From contig PBKD01000006.1 in assembly GCA_002722055.1 (NCBI GenBank), positions 62,001-126,000 of the forward strand: DNA of 64,000 bases, read 5' to 3'. Origin of the DNA: Rhodospirillaceae bacterium. Lineage in GTDB: Bacteria > Pseudomonadota > Alphaproteobacteria > SHVP01. Shown here piece by piece: positions 47,704-57,104 of the stretch. Both the position numbers and the translations under genes were made by a program. Position 1 is the stretch's first letter. Every line of letters begins with the position of its first letter. The notes under the pieces are model-generated. The model ran no database searches and had not been told where the DNA came from. It worked only from the letters and a program-made list of their open reading frames with translations.

Positions 47704-48138
47704 TTGGAAAAAAATAACTTAAAAATAAATATTAATAATTTTGCTAAAATATATGGAGAATTCTTTGAGCAAATTACTAAGGATAATATTGAAAATTTAA
47801 ATTCTTTATGTTCAAAAGATATATTTTTTAAAGATCCATTCAATTCTTTTACAGGTATAGAAAAATTTAAAAAAGTTTTTTTTCATATGTACGAGCAATC
47901 TTCAAACCCTAGATTTTCGATAATAGATATTTGTGTAAATGATAATCTAGCATTTATGAAATGGAATTTTTTTAGTGGTAAATTTATAAAGATTGAAGGA
48001 ATCAGCGAAATAAAATTTAATAGTGAAGGATTAGTGCTTTCCCATATAGATTATTGGGACTCTTCTTCACAAATTTTTGCTAAAATTCCAATAATCAAAT
48101 ATTTAATTAAATTTATGATCAAGAAATTTTCAATATAA
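47704..48138 (+). CDS. NTF2-like / SnoaL-type protein
   Basis: The 144-residue protein has the NTF2-like cone pattern: an N-terminal FAKIYGEFFEQITKDN helix, DIFFKDPFNSFTG, and a C-terminal HIDYWDSSSQIF. No catalytic residue set is clear. NTF2-like genes are regularly seen in flavoprotein-DUF1365-Cfa clusters. TTG start at 47704 has GAGG six bases upstream that overlaps the stop of the previous gene. It converges on the DUF3833 gene. Confidence 0.78.
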   Translation: MEKNNLKININNFAKIYGEFFEQITKDNIENLNSLCSKDIFFKDPFNSFTGIEKFKKVFFHMYEQSSNPRFSIIDICVNDNLAFMKWNFFSGKFIKIEGISEIKFNSEGLVLSHIDYWDSSSQIFAKIPIIKYLIKFMIKKFSI

Positions 48139-48150
48139 GATATGAGCATA

Positions 48151-48678
48151 TTACTTAATAAAGAAGATTGTTAAATCAGCAAATTTTATTCCAAATTTTT
48201 TTATTTTGGCGTTATTAATCAGTACGCCATTTTTTTGAAGCCACATTTTATCATCTAATTTGACTTTTATCCCATTTTTACCAATTGGGAGTTTCATATG
48301 ATATTTCCAGCTAAATTTATTTCCAATTATTTCACCTTTTGCTTCTCCAATAACATCATCAGCGGTCCCAGAATAAGTTTTTTCACCAGTCTTCTTTATT
48401 TTCCAAACACGACGGTCTGTCCTTCCAGATGAATAAAGAAAGTCTTCTTCAAGTGTAAGTATTTCTCCGTCCCATGAACCGGTAATATCGACTTCAAAGT
48501 GTGTAAATTTATTTTTACCAAATCGATTTTCAATTATACCCCATGCCTTAGATTTCCCCAAAAAATAGGTTTCTAGACTAAATTTTTTTGTATTTGTATC
48601 TATAGGTTCTGCTCCTATTGTTGAGATAAATGAAAAGAATAAAAAACTAATAAGAATTGTAATAAAACTAAGTTTCAT
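48151..48678 (-). CDS. DUF3833 family protein
   Basis: This 175-residue exported protein (signal about 1-23) has the DUF3833 signature: SLETYFLGKSKAWGI, FTHFEVDITGSWDG, LEEDFLYSSGRTDRRVW and GKISWKYHM-like SWKYHM. DUF3833 is a lipocalin-like family that accompanies the Cfa/DUF1365 cluster in Proteobacteria. It lies on the opposite strand here but next to the cluster. The Arg-Arg pair DRRVW is the most conserved point. Confidence 0.83.
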   Translation of the reverse strand: MKLSFITILISFLFFSFISTIGAEPIDTNTKKFSLETYFLGKSKAWGIIENRFGKNKFTHFEVDITGSWDGEILTLEEDFLYSSGRTDRRVWKIKKTGEKTYSGTADDVIGEAKGEIIGNKFSWKYHMKLPIGKNGIKVKLDDKMWLQKNGVLINNAKIKKFGIKFADLTIFFIK

Positions 48679-48763
48679 AATGGTCCTGCTAAATAATAGA
48701 GTTTTACTTTAATCTCAGATATATGTAAATTTAATTATAGTCAATTTTTTTTCAAGAGGAATA

Positions 48764-50248
48764 ATGAGCAAGATTAACTATAATTTTTTTATTGTTTTCT
48801 TTTTATTAGTTAAAATACTAATTATATATAGTTCTTCCGCTGGTGCTTCTGATTTATCAGAAAGAGCAAAGAAGTTAGATGCAAATAAAAATGGATTTAT
48901 TGATAAAAATGAGGCAATTGGTCCACTAAAAAATGATTTTGATAAAATTGATGCAAATCAAAATGGCCTACTAGATGGAAAAGAAATCTCAAGTTTTTTT
49001 CAGAAAAAATTTGGATCCCAGTCAAGTCAAAATAAAGATGATAAAAATAATTCAAATATTCTGCCTGCAAGAATAAAGTTTTTAGATACCAATAACAATA
49101 ACTTAATTGAAAAAAAAGAAGCATCAAAATCAAGTTTTTTAGAAAACAGATTTGCATCGATAGATAAAAATTCTGACAATATTATATCTCCTGAAGAATT
49201 AAGCATTTTTTTTTCGGCAAACCAAACTCCTGTTTTTGTTGATAAAGTACAATCAAGTAAGTTAAGTCAAACATTTTCAGTAATTGGAAGCTTGGTTGGA
49301 AATGCAAATGGACCTATCTCATCTAAGGTTTCTGGAACAATGGATAAAGTAATGGTAAAGGTGGGAGATGTGGTTAAAAAAAATGATTTATTATTTCAAA
49401 TACAGCAAGATGATTATGAATTAGAAGCTCAAAGAAGATTTGCTATAGTAAAGCAAAGACAATCTCAAGTTAAAATAGCCCAGTTAGAGTTAGCTAAATT
49501 TATAATGAATCAAAAGAGAATTGATGGGCTTAAAAATTCCTCAGCATTTTCAAAAAAGAAATCAGAAGATATCAATCAAGATATATTAATTAAAAAATCT
49601 GTAGTAAATGAGAGGGAATCTCTGTTAGAACAAGCTGTTGAGGAACTAAATAAAGCAAACCTAAATCTTAAAAATACAATTATCACATCTCCATTTGATG
49701 GGATGGTTACTAAAATAAATAGTGGTATTGGTTCATTTGTTGCTATTGGGATGACTGTAATAAATATTTTAGATACATCAAATATGGAAATTTCTGCTCA
49801 AGTTCCCACTAATATTGTATCTTCCCTTAAAAATGGAAAAAGGGTTTTAATTAATTTTGATGGAACAAGAGAATACGAAGCTTTTGTAAGAGCTATTTTA
49901 TCATCCGAAAATCAATTAACCAGAACTTCAGAGGTTAGGTTTTCACTGAGCGGTAAGACAGAGGATGAAAATTTAATACTAAACAAGAGTGTAAATATAA
50001 ATATTCCAGTTTATGCTCAAGATACAGGTTTGACTGTTCATAAAGATGCTGTGATTTCGCAAAACAATAAATCTTATGTATTTTTGGTTATTTCAAGAAA
50101 ATCGATAAAAAGAGAGATAAATATAATTGGATCAAATAACGAACGTTTCATTGTCGGTGAAGGTTTGAAAGAAGGAGATTTGGTGGTAATTAGAGGTAAT
50201 GAATCACTTAGAGATAATCAAAATATAAATATAATTAATCCAAATTAG
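48764..50248 (+). CDS. RND efflux adaptor with four N-terminal EF-hands
   Basis: The 494-residue protein has an N-terminal signal/anchor (about 9-27). Four EF-hand loops follow: 39-50 (DANKNGFIDKNE), 63-74 (DANQNGLLDGKE), 108-119 and 134-145. Each keeps acidic or Asn ligands and a Glu at position 12. From about 165 the chain is a membrane-fusion protein with two lipoyl halves (GTMDKVMVKVGDVV and ITSPFDGMVTKIN) around a short hairpin. It partners the RND pump 9 bases downstream. EF-hands suggest periplasmic Ca2+ binding. A GAGGAATA ribosome site is present. Confidence 0.87.
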   Translation: MSKINYNFFIVFFLLVKILIIYSSSAGASDLSERAKKLDANKNGFIDKNEAIGPLKNDFDKIDANQNGLLDGKEISSFFQKKFGSQSSQNKDDKNNSNILPARIKFLDTNNNNLIEKKEASKSSFLENRFASIDKNSDNIISPEELSIFFSANQTPVFVDKVQSSKLSQTFSVIGSLVGNANGPISSKVSGTMDKVMVKVGDVVKKNDLLFQIQQDDYELEAQRRFAIVKQRQSQVKIAQLELAKFIMNQKRIDGLKNSSAFSKKKSEDINQDILIKKSVVNERESLLEQAVEELNKANLNLKNTIITSPFDGMVTKINSGIGSFVAIGMTVINILDTSNMEISAQVPTNIVSSLKNGKRVLINFDGTREYEAFVRAILSSENQLTRTSEVRFSLSGKTEDENLILNKSVNINIPVYAQDTGLTVHKDAVISQNNKSYVFLVISRKSIKREINIIGSNNERFIVGEGLKEGDLVVIRGNESLRDNQNINIINPN

Positions 50249-50257
50249 GTTTGTTAA

Positions 50258-53200
50258 GTGAATATTATAAAGTTATCAATTGAAAAGCCTATAGCAGTTG
50301 TTTCTGTTGTTATTATGGTAATACTCTTTGGGTGGGTTTCTCTTGAGAGAATACCAATACAAATGTCACCTGATGTAAGACAGCCAATAATTAATATAAC
50401 AACAAATTGGCCTGGAGCTGCACCTGTTGAGATAGAAAAAGAGATAATCAAAGTCCAAGAAGATGTTCTAAGAGGTCTTAAGGGTGTTGTCAAAATACAG
50501 AGTACATCTCGTTCTAATCAGGGAAGCATCCAATTAAATTTTAAAATTGGTTCAGATATGAACCAAGCTCTTTTACTTGTAAGTAATAGATTAGATTTAA
50601 TCAGAGAGTATCCTGAAGATGCTCAGCAACCTTTTTTATCAACAAGTGGTTCAGAGGATAATTCAATAGCCTGGTTTAGTCTTCAAACTTTAAATAAAGG
50701 CGATGAATCATCAATGGTTTCTAAAAGTGAAGTAGTTAATGATATAATTAAAGATAAATTGGAGAGAATAGATGGTGTTTCTTCTTTATTTGCTCGAGGT
50801 ATATCTGATAAGGAACTAAGGGTAACCATCGACCCATATATGTTAGCAAAATACTCACTGACCGTTTCAGATTTAATAAATAAAATTAGGCAATCAAATA
50901 TATCTATTACTGGTGGACGTATTGAGGAAGGAAAAAGAAGTTATATTGTAAGAACAGAAGGAGATTTAAAAACTGAAGAACAGGTTAAAAGTATTGTTCT
51001 AAGAACTGCAAATCATGGCTCTAACATAGGAAGAGTTTCTTTAGGTGATGTTGCAGAAGTAAAATTTTCATTCAAAGAAAAGAATTCTTACGCTAGAAGG
51101 TTTGGTAGCTCAACGCTTACTATGAGTTTAACAGGTGAGACCGGTTCTAATGTAATTGAAACGATGGAGGAAATAAAAAAAGTTGTAAGTGAATTATCCG
51201 ATAATACATTAAGTCAATTAAATTTAAAATTAATACAACTTTATGATGAAACTGATTATATAATATCAGCAATAGATTTAGTCCTTCAGAATATTTTTGT
51301 TGGCGGCTTATTCGCAATAGTGATTTTATTACTTTTTTTAAAATCATGGAGGGCTACACTAGTTATTTCCGTAGCAATACCTATCTCTGTCGTAGGTTCT
51401 TTTGTTGCAATGGCGATGCTTGGTCGCTCACTTAATGTCATTAGTCTAGCTGGTATTGCTTTTGCAGTTGGAATGGTAGTTGATGCAGCAATAATTGTTT
51501 TAGAAAATATTTTTAGGTTAAGACAAACTGGTAGAACCAGCTTTGAATCAGCATTTATTGGAGCTTCACAAGTTTGGCCAGCAATTTTGGTGTCTTCCTT
51601 AACAACAGTAATGGTTTTTATTCCTATATTAATTATGGAGTTAGAGGCAGGCCAATTATTTAGAGATATTGCGGTTGCAATTTCGGTATCTGTTTTGCTT
51701 TCTTTGATTGTTTCCATAACACTTATACCAGCTTTATCTAGTTATCTTTTTAACAACAAGTTCGAGAAGAAGATAAATCTTCCATACATTGATAAATTTG
51801 GTGCAAAATTTGTAAAATTATGGTCTGATTTTTCTCTTTTAGTTATAAAAAGAAAATTAATTGCTTGTGTAGTTATAATTGCACTTACTTTATCTGCAAT
51901 TCTCTTTAGTTTTATTTTGATGCCTAAACTAGATTACCTTCCAACTGGAAATAGAAATTTTGTGTTTGGTTTTATTCAAACCCCACCAGGTTATAATTTA
52001 GAAACTACCAATAAACTTACTCTTAATGTTGAAGAGGAGACAAAAAAATATTGGGTGCGAGATAAACCAGAATTTAGTACAAAAATAAAAAAAGGTCAGC
52101 CTGCGATAAGTGATTTTTTTGTTGTTGCTCTTGAAGGAAGGGCATTTATGGGAGGTAAATCTCTAGACTCTAGTAAAGCATCTCAACTCATTCCTGTTAT
52201 GCAAGCCCCAGCAAACAAGGATCCAGGAACTAGAGCATTTATGTTTCAGCCTTCACTTTTTGGACGATCTGTTGGTGGTGGAAGGACAATTGACATTGAT
52301 ATCAGTGGTAATGATTTAGAGGTTATACATAATATAGCTAAGGAAACATTTGGAAGAGTTGTACAGGTTTTACCTTTTAGTGAAGGGCATAAATCAAGAC
52401 CTAAACCTAGTCTAGAGCTTGCTGCGCCAGAGGTAAGAATAATTCCGGACCCAGTCAGATTAGCAGATAATGGGATTTCTGTGAATGAATTAGGTAGAAC
52501 CATTGATACATTTAACGATGGATTTAAAGTTACAGAGATTAATGTAGGAAATAAAAAGTTAGACTTAACACTTAGAGGAAGGTTATTAGAAAAGAAAAAT
52601 ACTCAATCTATTTCCTCAATTCCTGTTGTAAATAATAGCGGGAATGTAATCCCAGTAGCAAGTTTAGCTAATGTAATTGTGACTTCTGGCCCAACTGAAA
52701 TAAGAAGAATAGAAAAATCAAGAACAGTTACAATTTCAATAACACCTTCTAGTCAACTACCTTTACAGGCTGCAATGGATAAAATTAATAGTGAAGTAAT
52801 TGATCCCATGATACAAAATGGCTTGCCTAAAAATATAAAATTTAATTTATCAGGAACTGCAGATAAGTTAACAAATACATGGAATGAATTAATAGTAGAT
52901 TTGTTACTAGCTTTAATTATTGTTTATTTGGTTATGTCAGTTCTTTTTGGTAGTTTTATTTATCCATTTATAATTTTGTTTTCGGTGCCAGTTGCTGCTG
53001 CAGGTGGCTTGGCCGGTCTAACTATTTTAAATATTTGGGTTGACCAGCCTTTAGACATGTTGACTATATTAGGGTTTGTTATTCTGATTGGAATAGTAGT
53101 TAATAATGCTATTTTGTTAGTTCATCAATCACTTTATAATATCAGAAAAATGGAAATGAATAGCACTGATGCAATTACTAGTGCAACTCAAAATAGAATT

Positions 53201-53401
53201 AGACCTATATTCATGTCAACTTTAACCTCTGTTTTTGGAATGTTACCCCTTGTTCTTTTTCCTGGTTCAGGATCTGAGCTTTATAGAGGTTTAGGTTCTG
53301 TGGTAGTTGGAGGTTTATCTCTATCTGCGATACTGACAATGGCTATTGTTCCCCCTATGTTATCAATAACGATAGATTATCTAGAAAAAAAAACTAAATA
53401 G
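50258..53401 (+). CDS. RND (HAE/AcrB-like) efflux transporter
   Basis: The 1047-residue inner-membrane pump has twelve transmembrane segments and two large periplasmic loops, as in AcrB. The TM4 proton-relay site reads GMVVDAAIIVLEN (D409 with Ala at 410), where AcrB has two Asp; TM10 reads VVNNAILLV, with Asn where AcrB has Lys. These are seen in other RND subfamilies, so the pump may be active with a different relay. No TolC-type gene is near. GTG start follows an AGG. The substrate is unknown. Confidence 0.92.
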   Translation: MNIIKLSIEKPIAVVSVVIMVILFGWVSLERIPIQMSPDVRQPIINITTNWPGAAPVEIEKEIIKVQEDVLRGLKGVVKIQSTSRSNQGSIQLNFKIGSDMNQALLLVSNRLDLIREYPEDAQQPFLSTSGSEDNSIAWFSLQTLNKGDESSMVSKSEVVNDIIKDKLERIDGVSSLFARGISDKELRVTIDPYMLAKYSLTVSDLINKIRQSNISITGGRIEEGKRSYIVRTEGDLKTEEQVKSIVLRTANHGSNIGRVSLGDVAEVKFSFKEKNSYARRFGSSTLTMSLTGETGSNVIETMEEIKKVVSELSDNTLSQLNLKLIQLYDETDYIISAIDLVLQNIFVGGLFAIVILLLFLKSWRATLVISVAIPISVVGSFVAMAMLGRSLNVISLAGIAFAVGMVVDAAIIVLENIFRLRQTGRTSFESAFIGASQVWPAILVSSLTTVMVFIPILIMELEAGQLFRDIAVAISVSVLLSLIVSITLIPALSSYLFNNKFEKKINLPYIDKFGAKFVKLWSDFSLLVIKRKLIACVVIIALTLSAILFSFILMPKLDYLPTGNRNFVFGFIQTPPGYNLETTNKLTLNVEEETKKYWVRDKPEFSTKIKKGQPAISDFFVVALEGRAFMGGKSLDSSKASQLIPVMQAPANKDPGTRAFMFQPSLFGRSVGGGRTIDIDISGNDLEVIHNIAKETFGRVVQVLPFSEGHKSRPKPSLELAAPEVRIIPDPVRLADNGISVNELGRTIDTFNDGFKVTEINVGNKKLDLTLRGRLLEKKNTQSISSIPVVNNSGNVIPVASLANVIVTSGPTEIRRIEKSRTVTISITPSSQLPLQAAMDKINSEVIDPMIQNGLPKNIKFNLSGTADKLTNTWNELIVDLLLALIIVYLVMSVLFGSFIYPFIILFSVPVAAAGGLAGLTILNIWVDQPLDMLTILGFVILIGIVVNNAILLVHQSLYNIRKMEMNSTDAITSATQNRIRPIFMSTLTSVFGMLPLVLFPGSGSELYRGLGSVVVGGLSLSAILTMAIVPPMLSITIDYLEKKTK

Positions 53402-53407
53402 AAAATT

Positions 53408-54022
53408 TCAAAAATAAATGTAAAGCATCGTAATGCCAGCACTAATATTTAGTAAGCCAAAAAAATACGGGGTGTAAGTTTCTTTTTCATTAGAATTAAT
53501 AAGAAATTTTGCTAGATTAAAAATTATTATGCACACTAAAAATTGCACTAAGACTAAACCAATAATATATGATACCTGTATGGGTGCCAATGCTTCTATG
53601 ATCGTTTTACCAAAAGCGTTTCCATGAAAAATACCAAAAATAATAAATATTAAAAGTAAAATAGAACTTGAGATATTTTTATAAATAAAAAAAGAAACTC
53701 CTGTAAGCAATATAGAAATAATTATAGATAGTTCCAAAATTGGTAGATTAATATTAATTATAGTAAGAAGACTTCCTAGAACAGTTGAAAATATAAATAA
53801 AGAAATAAAAAAAATTTTTTTTGATATAAGATATACGATAAGAGTAGTAAAAATTAGAAAAACTAAGTGGTCAATTCCAATTATTGGATGAGCAATTCCT
53901 GATATAAGTCCCTGTAAAAAGTTTTCAGGAACCTCGCCTTCAATAAAGTGATGGGCTACAGATACATTGGATAAAAATGAGCTAGTTAAAATTATTAATA
54001 TAAAAAGAACTTTTCTTAACAA
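53408..54022 (-). CDS. HupE/UreJ family membrane protein (putative Ni/Co-related)
   Basis: This 204-residue protein has a signal-like N-terminus and six or so helices. The two HupE/UreJ blocks are present: SGIAHPIIGIDHLVF (metal-motif HPxxGxDH) and FGIFHGNAFGKT. The family is proposed to carry nickel or cobalt ions and is often found with cobalamin riboswitches. Here it is transcribed away from the B12 riboswitch, sharing the 320-base divergent gap. Cobalt supply is an attractive inference. Confidence 0.82.
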   Translation of the reverse strand: MLRKVLFILIILTSSFLSNVSVAHHFIEGEVPENFLQGLISGIAHPIIGIDHLVFLIFTTLIVYLISKKIFFISLFIFSTVLGSLLTIININLPILELSIIISILLTGVSFFIYKNISSSILLLIFIIFGIFHGNAFGKTIIEALAPIQVSYIIGLVLVQFLVCIIIFNLAKFLINSNEKETYTPYFFGLLNISAGITMLYIYF

Positions 54023-54090
54023 AAAGCCTCACAAATAGAATATTAGAATTTATTATACTTGACTTAAAGTGTGTTTTTATTAAAGTTAAA

Positions 54091-54250
54091 AATAACGGTT
54101 TTTTTGAAAAATTAAAAGGGAACACGGTAAATAATATTCCGTGGCTGCCCCCGCAACTGTATTTGGTTAGCTTTATTTCGTATTTGGCCACTGGGAAACT
54201 GGGAAGGCTAGATTTAAAGTGATAACCCATAAGCCAGGAGACCTGCCGTA
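54091..54250 (+). promoter_or_regulatory. cobalamin (AdoCbl-type) riboswitch upstream of btuB
   Basis: The conserved core runs from GGGAACACGGT (54118-54128) through CTGCCCCCGCAACTGT (54145-54160) and CTGGGAAACTGGGAAGG (54201-54217), to the B12 box AAGCCAGGAGACCTGCC (54231-54247). The 5' limit near 54091 is approximate. It sits about 90 bases before the btuB start. Recognised by direct sequence match to the known consensus. It should lower expression of the uptake operon when cobalamin is plentiful. Confidence 0.93.
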
Positions 54251-54286
54251 TAAGTTGCCCAACTAATGAACGGGGTGTTTCATGAG

Positions 54287-54343
54287 TGCGGTTATCCGTA
54301 GAGGTAATGATTTTATTAACTATTACCCATGGACGGATACGCA
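54287..54343 (+). promoter_or_regulatory. expression-platform hairpin burying the btuB start codon
   Basis: Two nested stems are visible: TGCG (54287-54290) and TATCCGT (54293-54299) pair with ACGGATA (54333-54339) and CGCA (54340-54343), and GGTAAT (54303-54308) pairs with ATTACC (54322-54327). The first base of the btuB ATG (54343) lies inside the outer stem. This suggests control of translation initiation. No T-run follows, so it is not a terminator. Confidence 0.75.
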
Positions 54344-56280
54344 TGTTCACTAAATTAGCTTACTTCTTATATCAGATAATTTTTATTTCTATCATTTTTT
54401 TTAATTTAATTAATTTTGCAAATTCAGAGCAATATTTTACAGCTGAAGAAATTTTTGTAACAGCTACAAGAATTAATACACCAGCAAAAAAAATCGGAAG
54501 CCCTATTAGTATAATTGATAGTAAAGAAATAGATAAAATGCAGTTTATTGATCTATCCGAAGCTATTTCTCATATACCGGGTCTTAATAAAGTTTCTATT
54601 GGTAATACAGGCCACCAAACTTCTGTATTTATAAGAGGTACCAATTCCAACCATTCACTAACATTGATTGATGGTATTGAGATGGGAGACCCAAGCGCAT
54701 CAAGTGGCGCATTTGATTACGGAAATATATTTTTAGGTATGATAGATAGGTTAGAAGTTTTAAGAGGGCCTCAAGCTTCAACATATGGTTCAGAGGCTAT
54801 AGGTGGGGTTGTGAATATTATTACCCCAGTTCCCTTTGAAGATTATTTTTTATATCAAATGAATTTGGGAACAAATTCATCACACAGAGAAAAATTAGAA
54901 ATTGCAAGAGTATTTGATCGAGTAAAGTTTATAAGTTCTATAAGTTTTAATGCATCAGATGGAGACTCTATAACATCTCCAAGGTTTAGGGGAGCGGGAT
55001 CGTTTGATGAAAAAGATTCTTTTGCAAATATGTCAGGATCATTTAAATTAAATTTAGATTTGTATGATACTACTGACTTAAATTTTATATTTCACTATTT
55101 TGATACTAAAGCTGAATTAGATCCCACTGCTGAAGATCCAGATGCAAATTCTACCGCTACACAATATTTTTCAAAAGTAGAAATTTCATCATTTTTATTT
55201 GATGATATAGTTAATAATATTTTATCGTTAAATTTAAGTAAAATTAAAAGAGAGTTTTTTAACTACCCTGATGAACTATCTAATACTTTTCAATCAACAC
55301 TAGATGATGGTGAAAGAATAAAATTTACTTCCAGGAGTGATATTCTTTATTTTCAAGACCATATTTTAAGTCTTGGTTTTGAATATGAACATGAAAAACA
55401 AGATAATACGCAGTTTGCTGATTTTAGTGGGTTTGTTATTGAAGGTTCTAGCTCAGAAACTTCTGTTACTAAAACAGTTTTTTTACAGGATACTTATAGT
55501 TATTCTAATTCTTTTCATGTCATTGGAGATTTAAGATATGATAAGAATCAAAGATTCGAAGGTGAATTTACCTACAGATTAAGCCCAGTCTTCTATATTA
55601 AACCAATTAATACTAGAATAAGGGCTGCATATGGGACTGGTTTTAGGGCGCCTGCTCTTTTTGAGCTTTTCGGAAGCTCAACCACTGCTTTTGGCGATAG
55701 TTTTAGAGGGAACAGGAATCTTACACCTGAAAAGTCTAAAACCTGGGAGCTAGGTTTTGATACCCAGCTACTTAAAAATAATTTATTTTTTAGTATGACC
55801 TATTTTGATACTGAAATTGATGACTTAATTGTTGCGTCTGGTTTTCCTACAGTGCCTATTCATTCCCTTAATGCAAAAATAAATGGCATTGAAACTCAGA
55901 CAACATTAATTCCAACCAAAAAAATTAAAATAAACTTATCACATACATTTACTTCTTCTGAAAATAAGGAATCCGGCACAGCTCTCTTAAGAAGGCCAAA
56001 ACACAAATTAGATTTTGATTTACAAATCACGCCGTCCGAAAAATTAGAAATTATTAATTATGTTCAATATATAGGAAAAACAAGTGATGTAGGATTTAAC
56101 GGAGGTTCGGTTTACAGAGGAGGTTATATAATCTCAAATATTGCAGCAAATTATAAAATAAATAATAAATTAAAATTCTATGGTAAAATAAATAATATTT
56201 TAAATAATAAATACGAAGTAGCTGATGGTTTTAAGGGGCAAGATAGATCTATGCATTTAGGTTTTAAGAAAATATGGTAA
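54343..56280 (+). CDS. btuB: TonB-dependent outer-membrane receptor, cobalamin (BtuB-like)
   Basis: The 645-residue receptor has a signal peptide (about 1-27), a TonB box EEIFVTATR, a plug domain with VFIRGTNSNHSLTLIDG and VLRGPQASTYGSEAIGGVVNI, and a C-terminal beta-barrel ending in aromatic W. Cobalamin specificity follows from the upstream B12 riboswitch and downstream btuFCD genes. I choose ATG 54343 because it begins the signal peptide; the longer frame from 54286 runs through the regulatory hairpin. The stop overlaps btuF by 7 bases. Confidence 0.9.
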   Translation: MFTKLAYFLYQIIFISIIFFNLINFANSEQYFTAEEIFVTATRINTPAKKIGSPISIIDSKEIDKMQFIDLSEAISHIPGLNKVSIGNTGHQTSVFIRGTNSNHSLTLIDGIEMGDPSASSGAFDYGNIFLGMIDRLEVLRGPQASTYGSEAIGGVVNIITPVPFEDYFLYQMNLGTNSSHREKLEIARVFDRVKFISSISFNASDGDSITSPRFRGAGSFDEKDSFANMSGSFKLNLDLYDTTDLNFIFHYFDTKAELDPTAEDPDANSTATQYFSKVEISSFLFDDIVNNILSLNLSKIKREFFNYPDELSNTFQSTLDDGERIKFTSRSDILYFQDHILSLGFEYEHEKQDNTQFADFSGFVIEGSSSETSVTKTVFLQDTYSYSNSFHVIGDLRYDKNQRFEGEFTYRLSPVFYIKPINTRIRAAYGTGFRAPALFELFGSSTTAFGDSFRGNRNLTPEKSKTWELGFDTQLLKNNLFFSMTYFDTEIDDLIVASGFPTVPIHSLNAKINGIETQTTLIPTKKIKINLSHTFTSSENKESGTALLRRPKHKLDFDLQITPSEKLEIINYVQYIGKTSDVGFNGGSVYRGGYIISNIAANYKINNKLKFYGKINNILNNKYEVADGFKGQDRSMHLGFKKIW

Positions 56281-57104
56281 AAAATTTTCTATTTGTTTTA
56301 TTTTTTATTTATTTATTGTTATTAACCAATATTTCAAATGCTAAAAATATTAGAGCTGCATCTATAAACTTGTGCACAGATCAGTACTTGTATCTAATTG
56401 CAGATAAAAACCAAATCACATCACTTAGTTATATGTCAAAAGATAAAAATATTTCATTTATATCAGATAAGATATCCGATATAATATTAAACAATGGACG
56501 TGCGGAAGATATAATTAGACAAAAACCAGATATAATTTTTTATGGGCCAGGATCCTCTATATCTACAATTAATTTATTAAAAAAATTAAATTTTAACATT
56601 ATATATATTCCTGATGCAAAAAATATTAAACAGCTTAAAGAGCAAATTTTAGTTATTGCTAAATTATTAAATAAAGAGCAAAAGGGATCAGATCTGATAA
56701 ATAAAATTGATAAAGATATTAATCAATTAATTAATTATAAGAAAAAAATAAAAAATAAAAAAATTATTATATTAAGCCCAAATGGTTATGTAAAAGGAGA
56801 TGACACACTTATCGGCGGTATTCTAAAAAAATTTGGATATCACAATGTCATTAATGCTTTAAATATTAATTCATATAGTAAAGTAAGTTTAGAAGAAATT
56901 CTTTTATTAAATCCTGAAGTGGTTATTTTAGAAAACAGCTATAGAGACTCCGTTTCATTATCTCAAGAATTTTTAATTCATCCTGTTATAAAACATATTG
57001 TACAAAAGGGGCAGTTTCTTAATTTTAATAAAAAATTATTGAGCTGTAGCGGTCCATACTCTACTGAAATAATAAGAGAATTAATTAGACAAAAAAATGA
57101 TTAA
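56274..57104 (+). CDS. btuF: cobalamin ABC transporter substrate-binding protein (BtuF-like)
   Basis: The 276-residue periplasmic-binding protein has a signal peptide (about 1-23). The class III fold markers SINLCTDQYLYLIADK and FYGPGSSIS are present; NNGRAEDIIRQKPDIIFYG is typical of BtuF/HutB-like proteins. It would hand cobalamin to the permease. It overlaps both neighbours (7 bases with btuB, 8 with btuC). Haem- or siderophore-binding relatives are the alternatives; the riboswitch argues for B12. Confidence 0.85.
   Translation: MVKNFLFVLFFIYLLLLTNISNAKNIRAASINLCTDQYLYLIADKNQITSLSYMSKDKNISFISDKISDIILNNGRAEDIIRQKPDIIFYGPGSSISTINLLKKLNFNIIYIPDAKNIKQLKEQILVIAKLLNKEQKGSDLINKIDKDINQLINYKKKIKNKKIIILSPNGYVKGDDTLIGGILKKFGYHNVINALNINSYSKVSLEEILLLNPEVVILENSYRDSVSLSQEFLIHPVIKHIVQKGQFLNFNKKLLSCSGPYSTEIIRELIRQKND

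Noticed and set aside
51286..51717. 143-codon minus-strand frame inside the RND pump
   Set aside because: Shadow of conserved transmembrane coding sequence.
53982..54350. 122-codon minus-strand frame across the B12 riboswitch
   Set aside because: It is antisense to a conserved aptamer and overlaps the hupE start; it looks like no known protein.
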